A stretch of 12,357 nt of DNA from Clostridiales bacterium (GCA_019423725.1 JAHZAW010000045.1:1-12357), one strand, 5' to 3'. Positions 1-6,494 are shown, numbered from the stretch's first letter. Notes: generated by a model from the sequence alone, not told the origin. Translations and numbers: made by a program.

Positions 1-120
1 CATCTGAGAAAGGTCCTGCCTCTTCTTCGGGCTCTGTTGTTACAACGGGCTCTTCTTTGTCCTCGTTTCTGTCAACTTTGCCTTCTTCAAGAGAGTAGCT
101 GTGTGTGGGTCTCTTGCTGT
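1..120. repeat. Direct repeat A, copy 1 (linker/SLH junction of the SLH genes)
   Basis: This stretch matches 2461-2580 with 6 differences in 120 bases (my alignment by eye), without gaps and in the same reading frame. It encodes the acidic linker and the start of the SLH region. Similarity stops abruptly just beyond position 120. Confidence 0.88.
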
Positions 121-1831
121 CGTTATAGTCATCTTCTGTGATAAACTCATAATCATTGCCTTTTCCGATATTTACATATCCATCTCCAGCAACGATGCTG
201 TAATCATATCCGTTATCATCTACTGAGAATTCAACTTCTCTTGTAACTTCAACTTTACCATCACAGTTCTTAAGAAGTTCTATGGTCTGTCCGTCCTGTA
301 CTGTTTTAACTGCTGATTCAAGAGAATCAAAATATGACACCTTACCGTTATTTGAAATAAATGCTTCATAGTTTTCTTCAGGTGTGGCAGGGATATCAAC
401 TACTTTATATATAGTGTTTCCATTACTATCTGTCTCTGTTACAACAGCTTTTCCATAATCCGTTGCAGATACATCAGCCTTAAGCTCAGCACCAGGAGCA
501 ACAACAAGCTTCACATTTTCTTTGAGTTCAACATCAGTGCTGATCTTTGCTTCACCAAATACTGCTATTTCTGTATCTGAATCTGCTTTATTGGCTTCTT
601 TAACCGCATCATTAACATCTGTATAGAAAACTGTCTTTCCTTCTGCACTTATAGCTACAGGAGTAACATCACCAGAGACTGTAAGTTTTGTATTTGATGT
701 TCCTGTCGTATAATCACTTTCTTCTATGGTAGCTTCGCTATTCTGGTTATCTTCATCTACATATTTAATAGATGAGATTTCACCGTCTATATCTCCACCA
801 GTTATTTTTATGTCTGCCTGCTGGCTACTACCACTTGTTCTTTCAGCATTATAAATAGTTACACCTTTTCCATTTGTACTTGTAAGTGTGCCACCATTTA
901 TTGTCAGTTTAAGTTCGTTACTATCTCTATACTGTGTATCTGCATTTCCATATATTTGAGTTGTAAGTCTAATTGCTGAGCCCTCTGAACTGATTCCGCC
1001 ACTCTCAGGATAATAGTCACTTACATCAGTATCTGTTCCAACAATTTCTGCATTTCCAGACACAGTAATATTTCCCATTCTAGCTTCAATTCCTGTAAGT
1101 CCTTCAATATGTCCGCCATTTATCTCAAGATTACCTTCCATTGGCCAGTATATACCTATACCTCCTACAATGTTTCCACCGCTTATAGTAACCTTGGTTC
1201 CAGCTGAATAAAGATTATTTCCTGATATAGCAAAAGCTCCCGCTTCTATTTTTCCTGATTCGAATATAAGCTCAGCACTTCTATTATTTTCATCATCAGA
1301 GTTAGGATTATTATTTGCTCCTTTTACATAGTAGCTATTAAAAAGAGAAATTCCATATCCTTCTGTTGACATATCCGCTCCGTCTACTATTATTTTTCCA
1401 CCATAGCTCTGGAGAATGTCAGAAGATACATCAATAACAAGGTCATCACCAAGTGTAACCGTTCCGAAGCAGTTAATTATTCCAACGTAACCTTCAATAG
1501 TTCCATTTTCTATTGTTAACCTTCCGCTATTTTCATAATTCTCATTACCACCAGCAACTCCAAACTGGATTACTTTTTCTTTATCTACGCCAATCAACTT
1601 ATTATTATTTAAATTGATGTTTATATTCTTATTGTTTCCAATTACAATGGCTTTTGTGAGTGTAATATCATCCATAAGAACAATATTAACATTATCGTAT
1701 TCTATTGCACTTTCTAAATCTGTCTCATCCTTTACTTCCACTGTATCCGCTGCCAGCGCTGTAAAGCTGCATACGCTCAAGGCCATGACTACACCCAAAA
1801 GTCCAGCCGTAAGCTTTCTAAACTTTTTCAT
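1..1831 (-). CDS. SLH-type secreted surface protein (copy 1), 3' end outside window
   Basis: I translated this frame by hand: it stays open for 610 codons from an ATG at 1831 to the window edge, so the C-terminus is missing. Residues 1-28 are a signal peptide (MKKFRKLTAG start, hydrophobic core, ALAA cleavage region near residues 25-28). Residues about 30-390 hold Asn/Gly-rich strands with repeated motifs such as ISGGNIVGG, INGGHIEG and ITGGDIDG, which suggest a right-handed beta-helix as in adhesin-like surface proteins. Modules of the type YFDSLESAVKTVQDGQTIEL (residues 500-519) recur in Clostridia surface proteins. Residues about 572-606 are an acidic Pro/Thr/Glu linker, then GPFSDV, the start of an SLH domain. 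The neighbouring paralogue continues for 132 residues from this point, so the full protein is probably near 742 residues (inference). SLH repeats bind secondary cell-wall polymer, so it should sit non-covalently on the cell wall. AGGAGG lies 7 nt before the start. The ligand or role is unknown. Confidence 0.92.
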   Translation of the reverse strand, partial: MKKFRKLTAGLLGVVMALSVCSFTALAADTVEVKDETDLESAIEYDNVNIVLMDDITLTKAIVIGNNKNININLNNNKLIGVDKEKVIQFGVAGGNENYENSGRLTIENGTIEGYVGIINCFGTVTLGDDLVIDVSSDILQSYGGKIIVDGADMSTEGYGISLFNSYYVKGANNNPNSDDENNRSAELIFESGKIEAGAFAISGNNLYSAGTKVTISGGNIVGGIGIYWPMEGNLEINGGHIEGLTGIEARMGNITVSGNAEIVGTDTDVSDYYPESGGISSEGSAIRLTTQIYGNADTQYRDSNELKLTINGGTLTSTNGKGVTIYNAERTSGSSQQADIKITGGDIDGEISSIKYVDEDNQNSEATIEESDYTTGTSNTKLTVSGDVTPVAISAEGKTVFYTDVNDAVKEANKADSDTEIAVFGEAKISTDVELKENVKLVVAPGAELKADVSATDYGKAVVTETDSNGNTIYKVVDIPATPEENYEAFISNNGKVSYFDSLESAVKTVQDGQTIELLKNCDGKVEVTREVEFSVDDNGYDYSIVAGDGYVNIGKGNDYEFITEDDYNDSKRPTHSYSLEEGKVDRNEDKEEPVVTTEPEEEAGPFSD

Positions 1832-1838
1832 ATAACAT

Positions 1839-1844
1839 CCTCCT
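1839..1844 (-). promoter_or_regulatory. Ribosome binding site of SLH gene copy 1
   Basis: A perfect AGGAGG (minus strand) lies 7 nt before the ATG at 1831. It fixes the start and is identical in sequence and spacing to that of the paralogue. Confidence 0.85.
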
Positions 1845-1884
1845 TTTATTTTTCTTTAGCCTTTAAGCCAATATTACATGCTCC

Positions 1885-1912
1885 ATTTTACCTGCCATCT
1901 TGAAAAAATCAA
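1885..1912 (-). promoter_or_regulatory. Promoter of SLH gene copy 1
   Basis: On the minus strand, TTGATT (1907-1912) and TAAAAT (1885-1890) are separated by 16 bp, giving a 53-nt gap from the -10 box to the start codon. The same boxes, spacer length and distance occur before the paralogue at 2063-3667, which supports function. Here the nine bases next to the -10 box are GATGGCAGG, not a homopolymer. Confidence 0.7.
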
Positions 1913-2020
1913 TGGCCAATGGGAATTTATGGGTGAGTTCAGAAAAATTTCATCTTTTTAACTAATCTCAAGCTTTAAAGTTTAGGATGGTTTTGTATGA
2001 AATTATTGTCTCCTGCACAT

Positions 2021-2045
2021 AAAAAGGGAAGCCATAAGGCTTCCC
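2021..2045 (-). terminator. Rho-independent terminator after SLH gene copy 2
   Basis: On the minus strand, GGGAAGCC / loop TTAT / GGCTTCCC forms an 8-bp perfect stem (2026-2045) followed by TTTTT (2021-2025). It begins 17 nt after the TGA stop of the upstream SLH gene and should separate its transcript from the next SLH gene. Confidence 0.85.
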
Positions 2046-2062
2046 ATAAATTTTGTTTTTTA

Positions 2063-3667
2063 TCAAAGAGCTAAGAGAGATGCTACCCATCCTCTTGTGG
2101 CGTTGGGTGCTCCGCCTACATATACAGCAGGTGTATTTCCTGTTGCTATGTCGTTCATTCTTGTGAACTGCTCTGTTGTAAGGGCATCATCAGGTCCGAA
2201 TGTTGCTGCATCGTATCCTGCTATGATTCCCTGCTCGTATGCCCATGCTACTGCTTTTGCATACCATGCGTCTCCTGTTACATCAAGGAAAGGCGCTACG
2301 TTCTGGGGTTCAGGTTTTCCTGCTTTGTTCCAGAGTACTGTTGCTCCCATGGCTCTTGTAAGTGTTCCGTTGGGTGCGAATACTCCGTCGCCGATTCCTG
2401 CCATCCAGCCTTTTTCATATACTTTGATTATTGCATCATAGTTGGGGTTGTCCTTTCCTACATCTGAGAAAGGTCCTGCCTCTTCTTCGGGCTCTGTTGT
2501 TACAACGGGCTCTTCCTTGTCCTCGTTTCTGTCAACTTTGCCCTCTTCAAGCTCGTAGCTGTGTGAGGGTCTCTTGCTGTCAAGATAGTCTTCGTATTCT
2601 TTCTCATTCATTATAACGAAGTTTCCGTCTTCATCCTTTACAAGTTTACTGTCATCATCCATGTAGTCACTTACATCTGATGTAAAGCTTCCGCTGGTGA
2701 TGGCGATGGCAAGGTGACCAGCTTCCTGCTGTGCTTTTAATCCGCTGTCAAATACTTCTCCATTGTCGCTTTCAAATGTTCCACCGTTTATCTCAATTTT
2801 TGTACTGCTTGTAGGAGTAATTCCACCCATCTGTGCAATAGTGTGGCTTTCACTTTTAAACGTTCCTCCATTTATTGTGAGCTCGCCTTTGTCCATTGTT
2901 TCATCAGCTGAACCAAGGAGAATCGCATATTTTTCAGACTGGAATGTTCCGCCATTTACTTCTGCTATATTCCAGTTTAAAAATGAAGCCTGGGTTGTAT
3001 TTTTAAATGTGCCATCATTTATAACAAGGTTTCCCCAGTCATCATTTTTAATAGTATTAAGGCCGCCGATAAATGTTCCATCATTTATTATAAGTACAGA
3101 ATCTTTTTTATCAGAGTTCTGAGCCCCTTGCTGCCAACCATTTTCAACAAGACTTGAGTAGCTTCCAATAGCCCTAACAGTTACATCATTAATTGTCATG
3201 TCTCCATGGTTAAATATTACATAATAGCTGTTTCCGCCATTATCATCAGCATTTACTCCGGCTTCTTTACTTCTTGTATAGTTTCCGCTGTCTAGTATAA
3301 TCGTACCAGTATTGCTGATAGCAGCCTTTCCATGTGTAACATTATCGACTGTACCACTGCCTTCGATCCTTAATGTACCATTGTTTGTTATAGTATGATC
3401 CCCAGCATTTGTGATAGTATATGTTCCTAAATCAAGAACAATATTCTGTTTCTCATCAATCGTGATATTTTCAGTAGTATCCGCTATGAGTTTGATAGTT
3501 GTCTTAGTCCCGTCAGTTACGTCTTTTAAAGCCGCGGTTACACTCTTATACTCTTTATCACCTATCTTAGCTACATCTCCATCCGCTGCCAGCGCCGTAA
3601 AGCTGCATACGCTCAAGGCCATGACCACACCCAAAAGTCCAGCCGTAAGCTTTCTAAACTTTTTCAT
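2063..3667 (-). CDS. SLH-type secreted surface protein (copy 2), complete, 534 residues
   Basis: A complete cell-wall-attached surface protein. Residues 1-28 form a signal peptide nearly identical to copy 1. Residues 31-75 hold an EYKSVTAALKDV...TTIKLIAD module. Residues about 190-330 carry six motifs of the type INGGTF (INDGTF twice, VNGGTF, INGGTF twice, ITSGSF), typical of right-handed beta-helix surface proteins. Residues about 365-398 are an acidic linker. Two SLH repeats follow: residues 399-446 (PFSDV ... GDGVFAPNGTLTRAM) and 459-508 (PFLDV ... TFGPDDALTTEQ). The short tail to 534 (NATRGWVASLLAL) looks like the end of a third, mostly lost repeat. The usual TRAE-type SLH motif reads TRAM in repeat 1 and TTEQ in repeat 2. 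There is no LPXTG motif, so attachment is by SLH. AGGAGG is 7 nt before the ATG. The gene has its own promoter, with a G9 spacer tract, and its own terminator. Substrate or partner is unknown. Confidence 0.95.
   Translation of the reverse strand: MKKFRKLTAGLLGVVMALSVCSFTALAADGDVAKIGDKEYKSVTAALKDVTDGTKTTIKLIADTTENITIDEKQNIVLDLGTYTITNAGDHTITNNGTLRIEGSGTVDNVTHGKAAISNTGTIILDSGNYTRSKEAGVNADDNGGNSYYVIFNHGDMTINDVTVRAIGSYSSLVENGWQQGAQNSDKKDSVLIINDGTFIGGLNTIKNDDWGNLVINDGTFKNTTQASFLNWNIAEVNGGTFQSEKYAILLGSADETMDKGELTINGGTFKSESHTIAQMGGITPTSSTKIEINGGTFESDNGEVFDSGLKAQQEAGHLAIAITSGSFTSDVSDYMDDDSKLVKDEDGNFVIMNEKEYEDYLDSKRPSHSYELEEGKVDRNEDKEEPVVTTEPEEEAGPFSDVGKDNPNYDAIIKVYEKGWMAGIGDGVFAPNGTLTRAMGATVLWNKAGKPEPQNVAPFLDVTGDAWYAKAVAWAYEQGIIAGYDAATFGPDDALTTEQFTRMNDIATGNTPAVYVGGAPNATRGWVASLLAL
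2461..2580. repeat. Direct repeat A, copy 2
   Basis: Partner of the repeat at 1-120, about 95% identical. The two copies are 2460 bp apart in direct orientation. The match probably continues to the left of the window for copy 1, into the SLH repeats. Confidence 0.88.
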
Positions 3668-3674
3668 ATAACAT

Positions 3675-3680
3675 CCTCCT
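3675..3680 (-). promoter_or_regulatory. Ribosome binding site of SLH gene copy 2
   Basis: AGGAGG on the minus strand lies 7 nt before the ATG at 3667, and the 18 bases from here into the start codon are identical to copy 1. Confidence 0.85.
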
Positions 3681-3720
3681 TTAATTTTTCTTTAGCATTA
3701 AAGCTAATAACTCATGTTCC

Positions 3721-3748
3721 ATTTTACCCCCCCCCTTGAAAAAATCAA
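3721..3748 (-). promoter_or_regulatory. Promoter of SLH gene copy 2 with G9 spacer tract
   Basis: On the minus strand, TTGATT (3743-3748), a 16-bp spacer and TAAAAT (3721-3726). The spacer is TTTTCAA followed by nine G residues (plus strand C9 at 3727-3735), directly against the -10 box. The start codon is 53 nt downstream of the -10 box, as in copy 1. The -35 box lies within the 17-bp inverted repeat CCTTGATTTTTTCAAGG (3734-3750). Gain or loss of a G would change the spacer to 17 or 15 bp and so change promoter strength. Boxes and tract are seen in the sequence. Phase variation is inference. Confidence 0.72.
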
Positions 3749-3867
3749 GGATTTCTGGTAATTTATGGGTGCTTTCAAGAAAATTCATCCTTTTAACTAA
3801 TTTCCAGCTGCTGACCATGGTATGGTTTTGTCTGAAATTACGCTCACTTACATTAAACAAACTCAAC

Positions 3868-3891
3868 AAAAAAGAGCGGCCAAAGCCGCTC
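3868..3891 (-). terminator. Rho-independent terminator after ylqF
   Basis: On the minus strand, GAGCGGC / TTTG / GCCGCTC (3874-3891) is a perfect 7-bp GC-rich stem followed by six T residues (3868-3873). It starts 8 nt beyond the ylqF stop and ends the housekeeping cluster before the SLH genes. Confidence 0.9.
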
Positions 3892-3899
3892 ATATGATT

Positions 3900-4841
3900 T
3901 TACTTTCTTCCTTTATAATTTTCTTTTCGTTCCTTGTCCTTCTGTTTTTTCTCAGCCTCTTTTTCGGCTTTCTTTTCGTTCATTTCTTTTATGTCCTCGG
4001 GCAGCTCCAGGGTTATTTTACCGATCTTGCCGCCTCTGAACTCATCGAGTATTATCTTGGCGGCCCTGAGACAGTCAGCCTCTCCGCCTTTTTTGATAAA
4101 TCCCCTTGCCAGAGCTATTTTCTCCAGCACCTCATGGGGTTCCTCTATGGTATCGAATTCAGTTTTATATCTTTTCCTTATGCTTTCCGGGTCAACAACC
4201 ATCATAAGGTTCAGAAATTCCGTACAAAGTGTCTGGGTATCAAGTATATCATCATTTATGGAGCCTATCATGGCCAGTTTGAGTCCCACTTCCTCATCCT
4301 CGAACTTAGGCCAGAGTATGCCTGGAGTATCCAGAAGTTCAAAATCCTTTTTAAGCCTGATCCACTGTTTTCCCCTGGTGACGCCGGGCTTATCCCCTGT
4401 CTTGGCCGTGGTCTTTCCAACGCTCTTATTTATAAATGTAGATTTTCCCACGTTTGGTATGCCCACTATCATGGCTCTGACGGGCACGAACAGCCTGCCT
4501 CTGGCCTTTTCCCTCTGGATCTTGTCCTTCATAAGTTCAGCGGCTGCGGCCGATACCTTATTTACTCCAGTTCCCCTTACGGCATCGGAAAGTATGACCA
4601 TAAATCCCTTGTCCTCGAAATATTTTTTCCATATTTCTGTTTTGACCGGGTCAGCCAGGTCGCTTTTATTCATTACTATTATCCTGCGCTTATTTTTAGC
4701 CAGTTCATCAATGTCCGGATTTTTGCTGCTGTAGGGTATGCGGGCATCGATAAGTTCGATGACCACGTCCACCAGGGAAATATTTTCCTCCATCATCCTC
4801 CTGGTTTTTGTCATATGTCCGGGATACCACTGTATATTCAT
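3900..4841 (-). CDS. rbgA: Ribosome biogenesis GTPase YlqF/RbgA
   Basis: A GTPase that in Bacillus subtilis acts late in assembly of the 50S ribosomal subunit. The motif order is circularly permuted, as the family requires: G4 NKSD at residues 58-61, then the P-loop GIPNVGKST at 127-135, PGVTRG at 152-157, and G3 DTPG at 171-174. The N-terminus MNIQWYPGHM is the family signature. The ATG at 4841 is preferred over an upstream TTG at 4853, because GAGGTGG lies just before it and the family starts at this methionine. The result is 313 residues against about 282 in B. subtilis. The extra length is a lysine/glutamate-rich tail of roughly 30 residues, plausibly an RNA-binding extension (inference). 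It lies 29 nt after the acetyltransferase gene, so it is probably cotranscribed with it, and it is followed by a strong terminator. The usual downstream rnhB is absent here. Confidence 0.95.
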   Translation of the reverse strand: MNIQWYPGHMTKTRRMMEENISLVDVVIELIDARIPYSSKNPDIDELAKNKRRIIVMNKSDLADPVKTEIWKKYFEDKGFMVILSDAVRGTGVNKVSAAAAELMKDKIQREKARGRLFVPVRAMIVGIPNVGKSTFINKSVGKTTAKTGDKPGVTRGKQWIRLKKDFELLDTPGILWPKFEDEEVGLKLAMIGSINDDILDTQTLCTEFLNLMMVVDPESIRKRYKTEFDTIEEPHEVLEKIALARGFIKKGGEADCLRAAKIILDEFRGGKIGKITLELPEDIKEMNEKKAEKEAEKKQKDKERKENYKGRK

Positions 4842-4870
4842 AATCCACCTCAAAAATTTCTGTCTTTCTT

Positions 4871-5353
4871 TTATCTTTCTAACCTGAGGGCATATAGTCT
4901 CTGTATCCTTTTTCCCTCAATGAATGTATCTATATTTTCCACGAACTCCCAGCCAAATTTCTCATAAAGCCCACTGTGTTCAGTATAAAGGTACAGGGTG
5001 TCAAAGGCTGTATTTTCCAGGGCAGTATTTTTTATATTTTCCATAAGGAGCCTGCCAAAGCCCCTGCCCCTATGGTCCTCATCTATATACACATTGGCAA
5101 GCCATGGATATATATCGGGCCTTGCCATAAGGTCATCATATACGAACTGATACATACCGATAAGCTCATCCCCAAGGAAAAGCCCATAGGTCTGGGGCAG
5201 CCTGTCATCTTTCATGCTGTGCTCAACGAAGCATTTGACAGCCTCCCGCAAAAGGCCTTCGTCCCTGCCCCACCAGTCATACATCCAGCGGGTCATTTTT
5301 TCCAGTGTATGTTCATCGGCGTATGTGATTTTTTTAAATAAAGGTCTTTCCAC
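4871..5353 (-). CDS. GNAT family N-acetyltransferase
   Basis: A 160-residue acetyltransferase of the GNAT fold. Acetyl-CoA motif A is visible at residues 86-104: ANVYIDEDHRGRGFGRLLM, with the R95-x-x-G98-x-G100 pyrophosphate-binding loop. A typical C-terminal strand-helix YEKFGWEFV follows near residue 130. The substrate cannot be read from the sequence. It is not obviously RimI, since the highly conserved RimI features are not seen. The start is GTG at 5353, preceded by AAGGCGG with 7-nt spacing, a moderate ribosome binding site. The gene sits 44 nt after lepB and 29 nt before ylqF, where many Firmicutes have lepB and ylqF directly adjacent, so it may be an insertion into this conserved cluster. 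Confidence 0.88.
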   Translation of the reverse strand: MERPLFKKITYADEHTLEKMTRWMYDWWGRDEGLLREAVKCFVEHSMKDDRLPQTYGLFLGDELIGMYQFVYDDLMARPDIYPWLANVYIDEDHRGRGFGRLLMENIKNTALENTAFDTLYLYTEHSGLYEKFGWEFVENIDTFIEGKRIQRLYALRLER

Positions 5354-5397
5354 AGTATGTCCGCCTTTTCCGAATTTATTATTTATGTCATTTTTAT

Positions 5398-5928
5398 TCA
5401 GACTTTTTTAACTATTTTGAATCTGACGATGCCTACGATGCTGTCCTTGTCAAAAAGACCTATATAGCTGTCTCTGCTGTCGCCCATGACAAAGTACTCA
5501 TCATCTCCCAGAACAATGGGATAATCCCTGTCGCCGCAGGTGAGCATAGGAGCATTTATATAATCCTCATCAAGCACCTGTCCATTAACTGAAGTTTTGT
5601 AGCACTCGTCCTCATCATCATAAAAAATATTTATCTCATCGCCGGGGCAGCCGATCACTCTTTTAATGAAGTTCTGATCGTCAACGCCGTCGTTATATTC
5701 GCATATAACTATATCATTTCTCGACGGTCCCTTTATTTTGCAGGAGAGTATATCGGTAAAAACATACTCACCGTGGACATAGTTAGGCACCATGGAGGAG
5801 CCCTTGACCGCCGTGATCCTGAATCCGAAATTTCTTATGACGAACACTGCCATAAGACCTATTATCACTATGAGAGCCCATTCGCGGACTTCTTTTTTAA
5901 CATTTTTAGTTTCTTCCTTTTTTTCCAT
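5398..5928 (-). CDS. lepB: Type I signal peptidase
   Basis: A membrane-bound serine protease that removes signal peptides from exported proteins. Residues about 16-33 are a single N-terminal membrane anchor. The catalytic serine is S45 in VKGSSMVPN and the general-base lysine is K89 in NFIKRVIGCPGDE, the normal Ser/Lys dyad. Length is 176 residues, usual for Gram-positive enzymes. The last conserved box is short: residues 149-154 read GDSRDS where most homologues have a GDNxxxSxDSR pattern. The ATG at 5928 is chosen because GGAGGT precedes it by 5 nt. The longer frame from GTG at 5958 would start inside the rplS terminator. The gene lies between rplS and a GNAT gene, a conserved Firmicute position. 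Its likely clients include the two SLH proteins nearby (inference). Confidence 0.93.
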   Translation of the reverse strand: MEKKEETKNVKKEVREWALIVIIGLMAVFVIRNFGFRITAVKGSSMVPNYVHGEYVFTDILSCKIKGPSRNDIVICEYNDGVDDQNFIKRVIGCPGDEINIFYDDEDECYKTSVNGQVLDEDYINAPMLTCGDRDYPIVLGDDEYFVMGDSRDSYIGLFDKDSIVGIVRFKIVKKV

Positions 5929-5946
5929 AGCGGACCTCCGCATTTG

Positions 5947-5976
5947 AAAACAGCGCACGGAATAATCCGTGCGCTG
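5947..5976 (-). terminator. Terminator or attenuator between rplS and lepB
   Basis: An 11-bp perfect stem on the minus strand, CAGCGCACGGA / TTAT / TCCGTGCGCTG (5951-5976), is followed by TTTTC (5946-5950). The T run is short, so some read-through into lepB is likely. No clear promoter for lepB was seen in the 55 nt between the genes. Confidence 0.8.
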
Positions 5977-5983
5977 TGATTGA

Positions 5984-6331
5984 TTATCTTATAGCTTCCT
6001 TAACTTTAGCTGCCTTACCTACTCTGTTTCTTAAGTAGTATAATTTAGCTCTTCTTACGATACCTTTCTTAACCAGTTCGATATGGTCAATTCTAGGTGA
6101 GTGAACGGGCCAAGTTTTCTCAACGCCTACACCAGAAGCAATTCTTCTAACTGTGAAGTTTTCTCTTACGCCGCCGTTCTGTTTTTTAATAACGATACCT
6201 TCGAACATCTGGATTCTTTCTTTAGAACCCTCTACAACCTTAGCGTATACACGAACTGTATCGCCTACATTAAACTGAGGAATGTCGCTTTTAAGCTGTT
6301 CAGCTTCGATCTGTTTAATTAATTCGTTCAT
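5984..6331 (-). CDS. rplS: 50S ribosomal protein L19
   Basis: L19 lies at the interface of the 30S and 50S subunits. The 115-residue length is normal, and the hallmark segments are present: FNVGDTVRVYAKVVEG (residues 20-35), RIQMFEGIVIKK, SGVGVEKTWPVHSPRID and VRRAKLYYLRNRVGKAAKV. The ATG at 6331 follows AGGAGG with good spacing. The gene has its own promoter and a leader of about 120 nt, and is followed by a strong hairpin. The common upstream partner trmD is not next to it here. apt lies upstream instead. Confidence 0.98.
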   Translation of the reverse strand: MNELIKQIEAEQLKSDIPQFNVGDTVRVYAKVVEGSKERIQMFEGIVIKKQNGGVRENFTVRRIASGVGVEKTWPVHSPRIDHIELVKKGIVRRAKLYYLRNRVGKAAKVKEAIR

Positions 6332-6451
6332 TAGTCTTCCTCCTTTCTTCCAGCGGTGTTCATTAACGCATTTATCATTGGCTTACTGCCGCGCCAGCGG
6401 ACCACCGGTAATAACACTTTGGCAAGGGCATAGTTCACCCATAGCCGAACA
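6332..6451 (-). promoter_or_regulatory. rplS leader, possible L19 autoregulatory element
   Basis: About 120 nt of transcribed untranslated RNA is predicted between the rplS promoter and start codon. On the minus strand, GGC-TAT-GGG ... CCC-TT-GCC (within 6421-6446) can form a hairpin with an internal loop. A 5' UGUUC can pair with GAACA close to the ribosome binding site, enclosing the leader. L19 leaders are known in Firmicutes (Rfam has an L19 leader family). Matching this sequence to that family is inference from position and pairing only. Confidence 0.4.
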
Positions 6452-6457
6452 TTTGGT

Positions 6458-6486
6458 ATTTTATCACACCTCTGCCGAATTTGCAA
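6458..6486 (-). promoter_or_regulatory. Promoter of rplS
   Basis: On the minus strand, TTGCAA (6481-6486), a 17-bp spacer and TAAAAT (6458-6463). Both boxes are good matches for a housekeeping sigma factor with optimal spacing. It sits just after the apt stop codon. Confidence 0.72.
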
Positions 6487-6494
6487 GGCTTTTT

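Larger units (their letters stand above)
1745..2005. repeat. Direct repeat B, copy 1 (signal peptide plus upstream region)
   Basis: Matches 3581-3840. The signal-peptide part (1745-1831) differs at 2 of 87 bases. The untranslated and promoter part is also alignable, though less closely, with nearly constant length (174 against 173 nt from start codon to the end of similarity at GAAATTA). Confidence 0.85.
3581..3840. repeat. Direct repeat B, copy 2
   Basis: Partner of the repeat at 1745-2005, offset by 1836 bp in direct orientation. Recombination between the two B copies would delete one complete surface gene and place the copy 1 coding region behind the copy 2 promoter (inference). Confidence 0.85.

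Noticed and set aside
1760..1780. Cysteine in the SLH signal peptides (ALSVC) as a lipoprotein site
   Set aside because: The residue before Cys is Val, which does not fit a lipobox, and a normal ALAA cleavage region follows.
1614..1835. Plus-strand frame ending in the same residues as one at 3411-3671
   Set aside because: The shared end is only the antisense of the duplicated signal peptide.
3681..3893. A 70-codon minus-strand frame upstream of SLH gene copy 2, reading through the G9 tract
   Set aside because: It has no good ribosome binding site, begins inside the ylqF terminator and covers the SLH promoter. In copy 1 the matching region reads partly the same way (THKFP... DFFK), but the differences are not at synonymous sites and a one-base shift separates the candidate starts.
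4842..4853. Upstream TTG start for ylqF
   Set aside because: It lies inside the ribosome binding region, and the family signature starts at the next methionine (4841).
3822..4967. A long plus-strand frame (381 codons) opposite ylqF
   Set aside because: It lies antisense to a clear RbgA gene, has unnatural runs of Phe/Leu/Ser and shows no domain.
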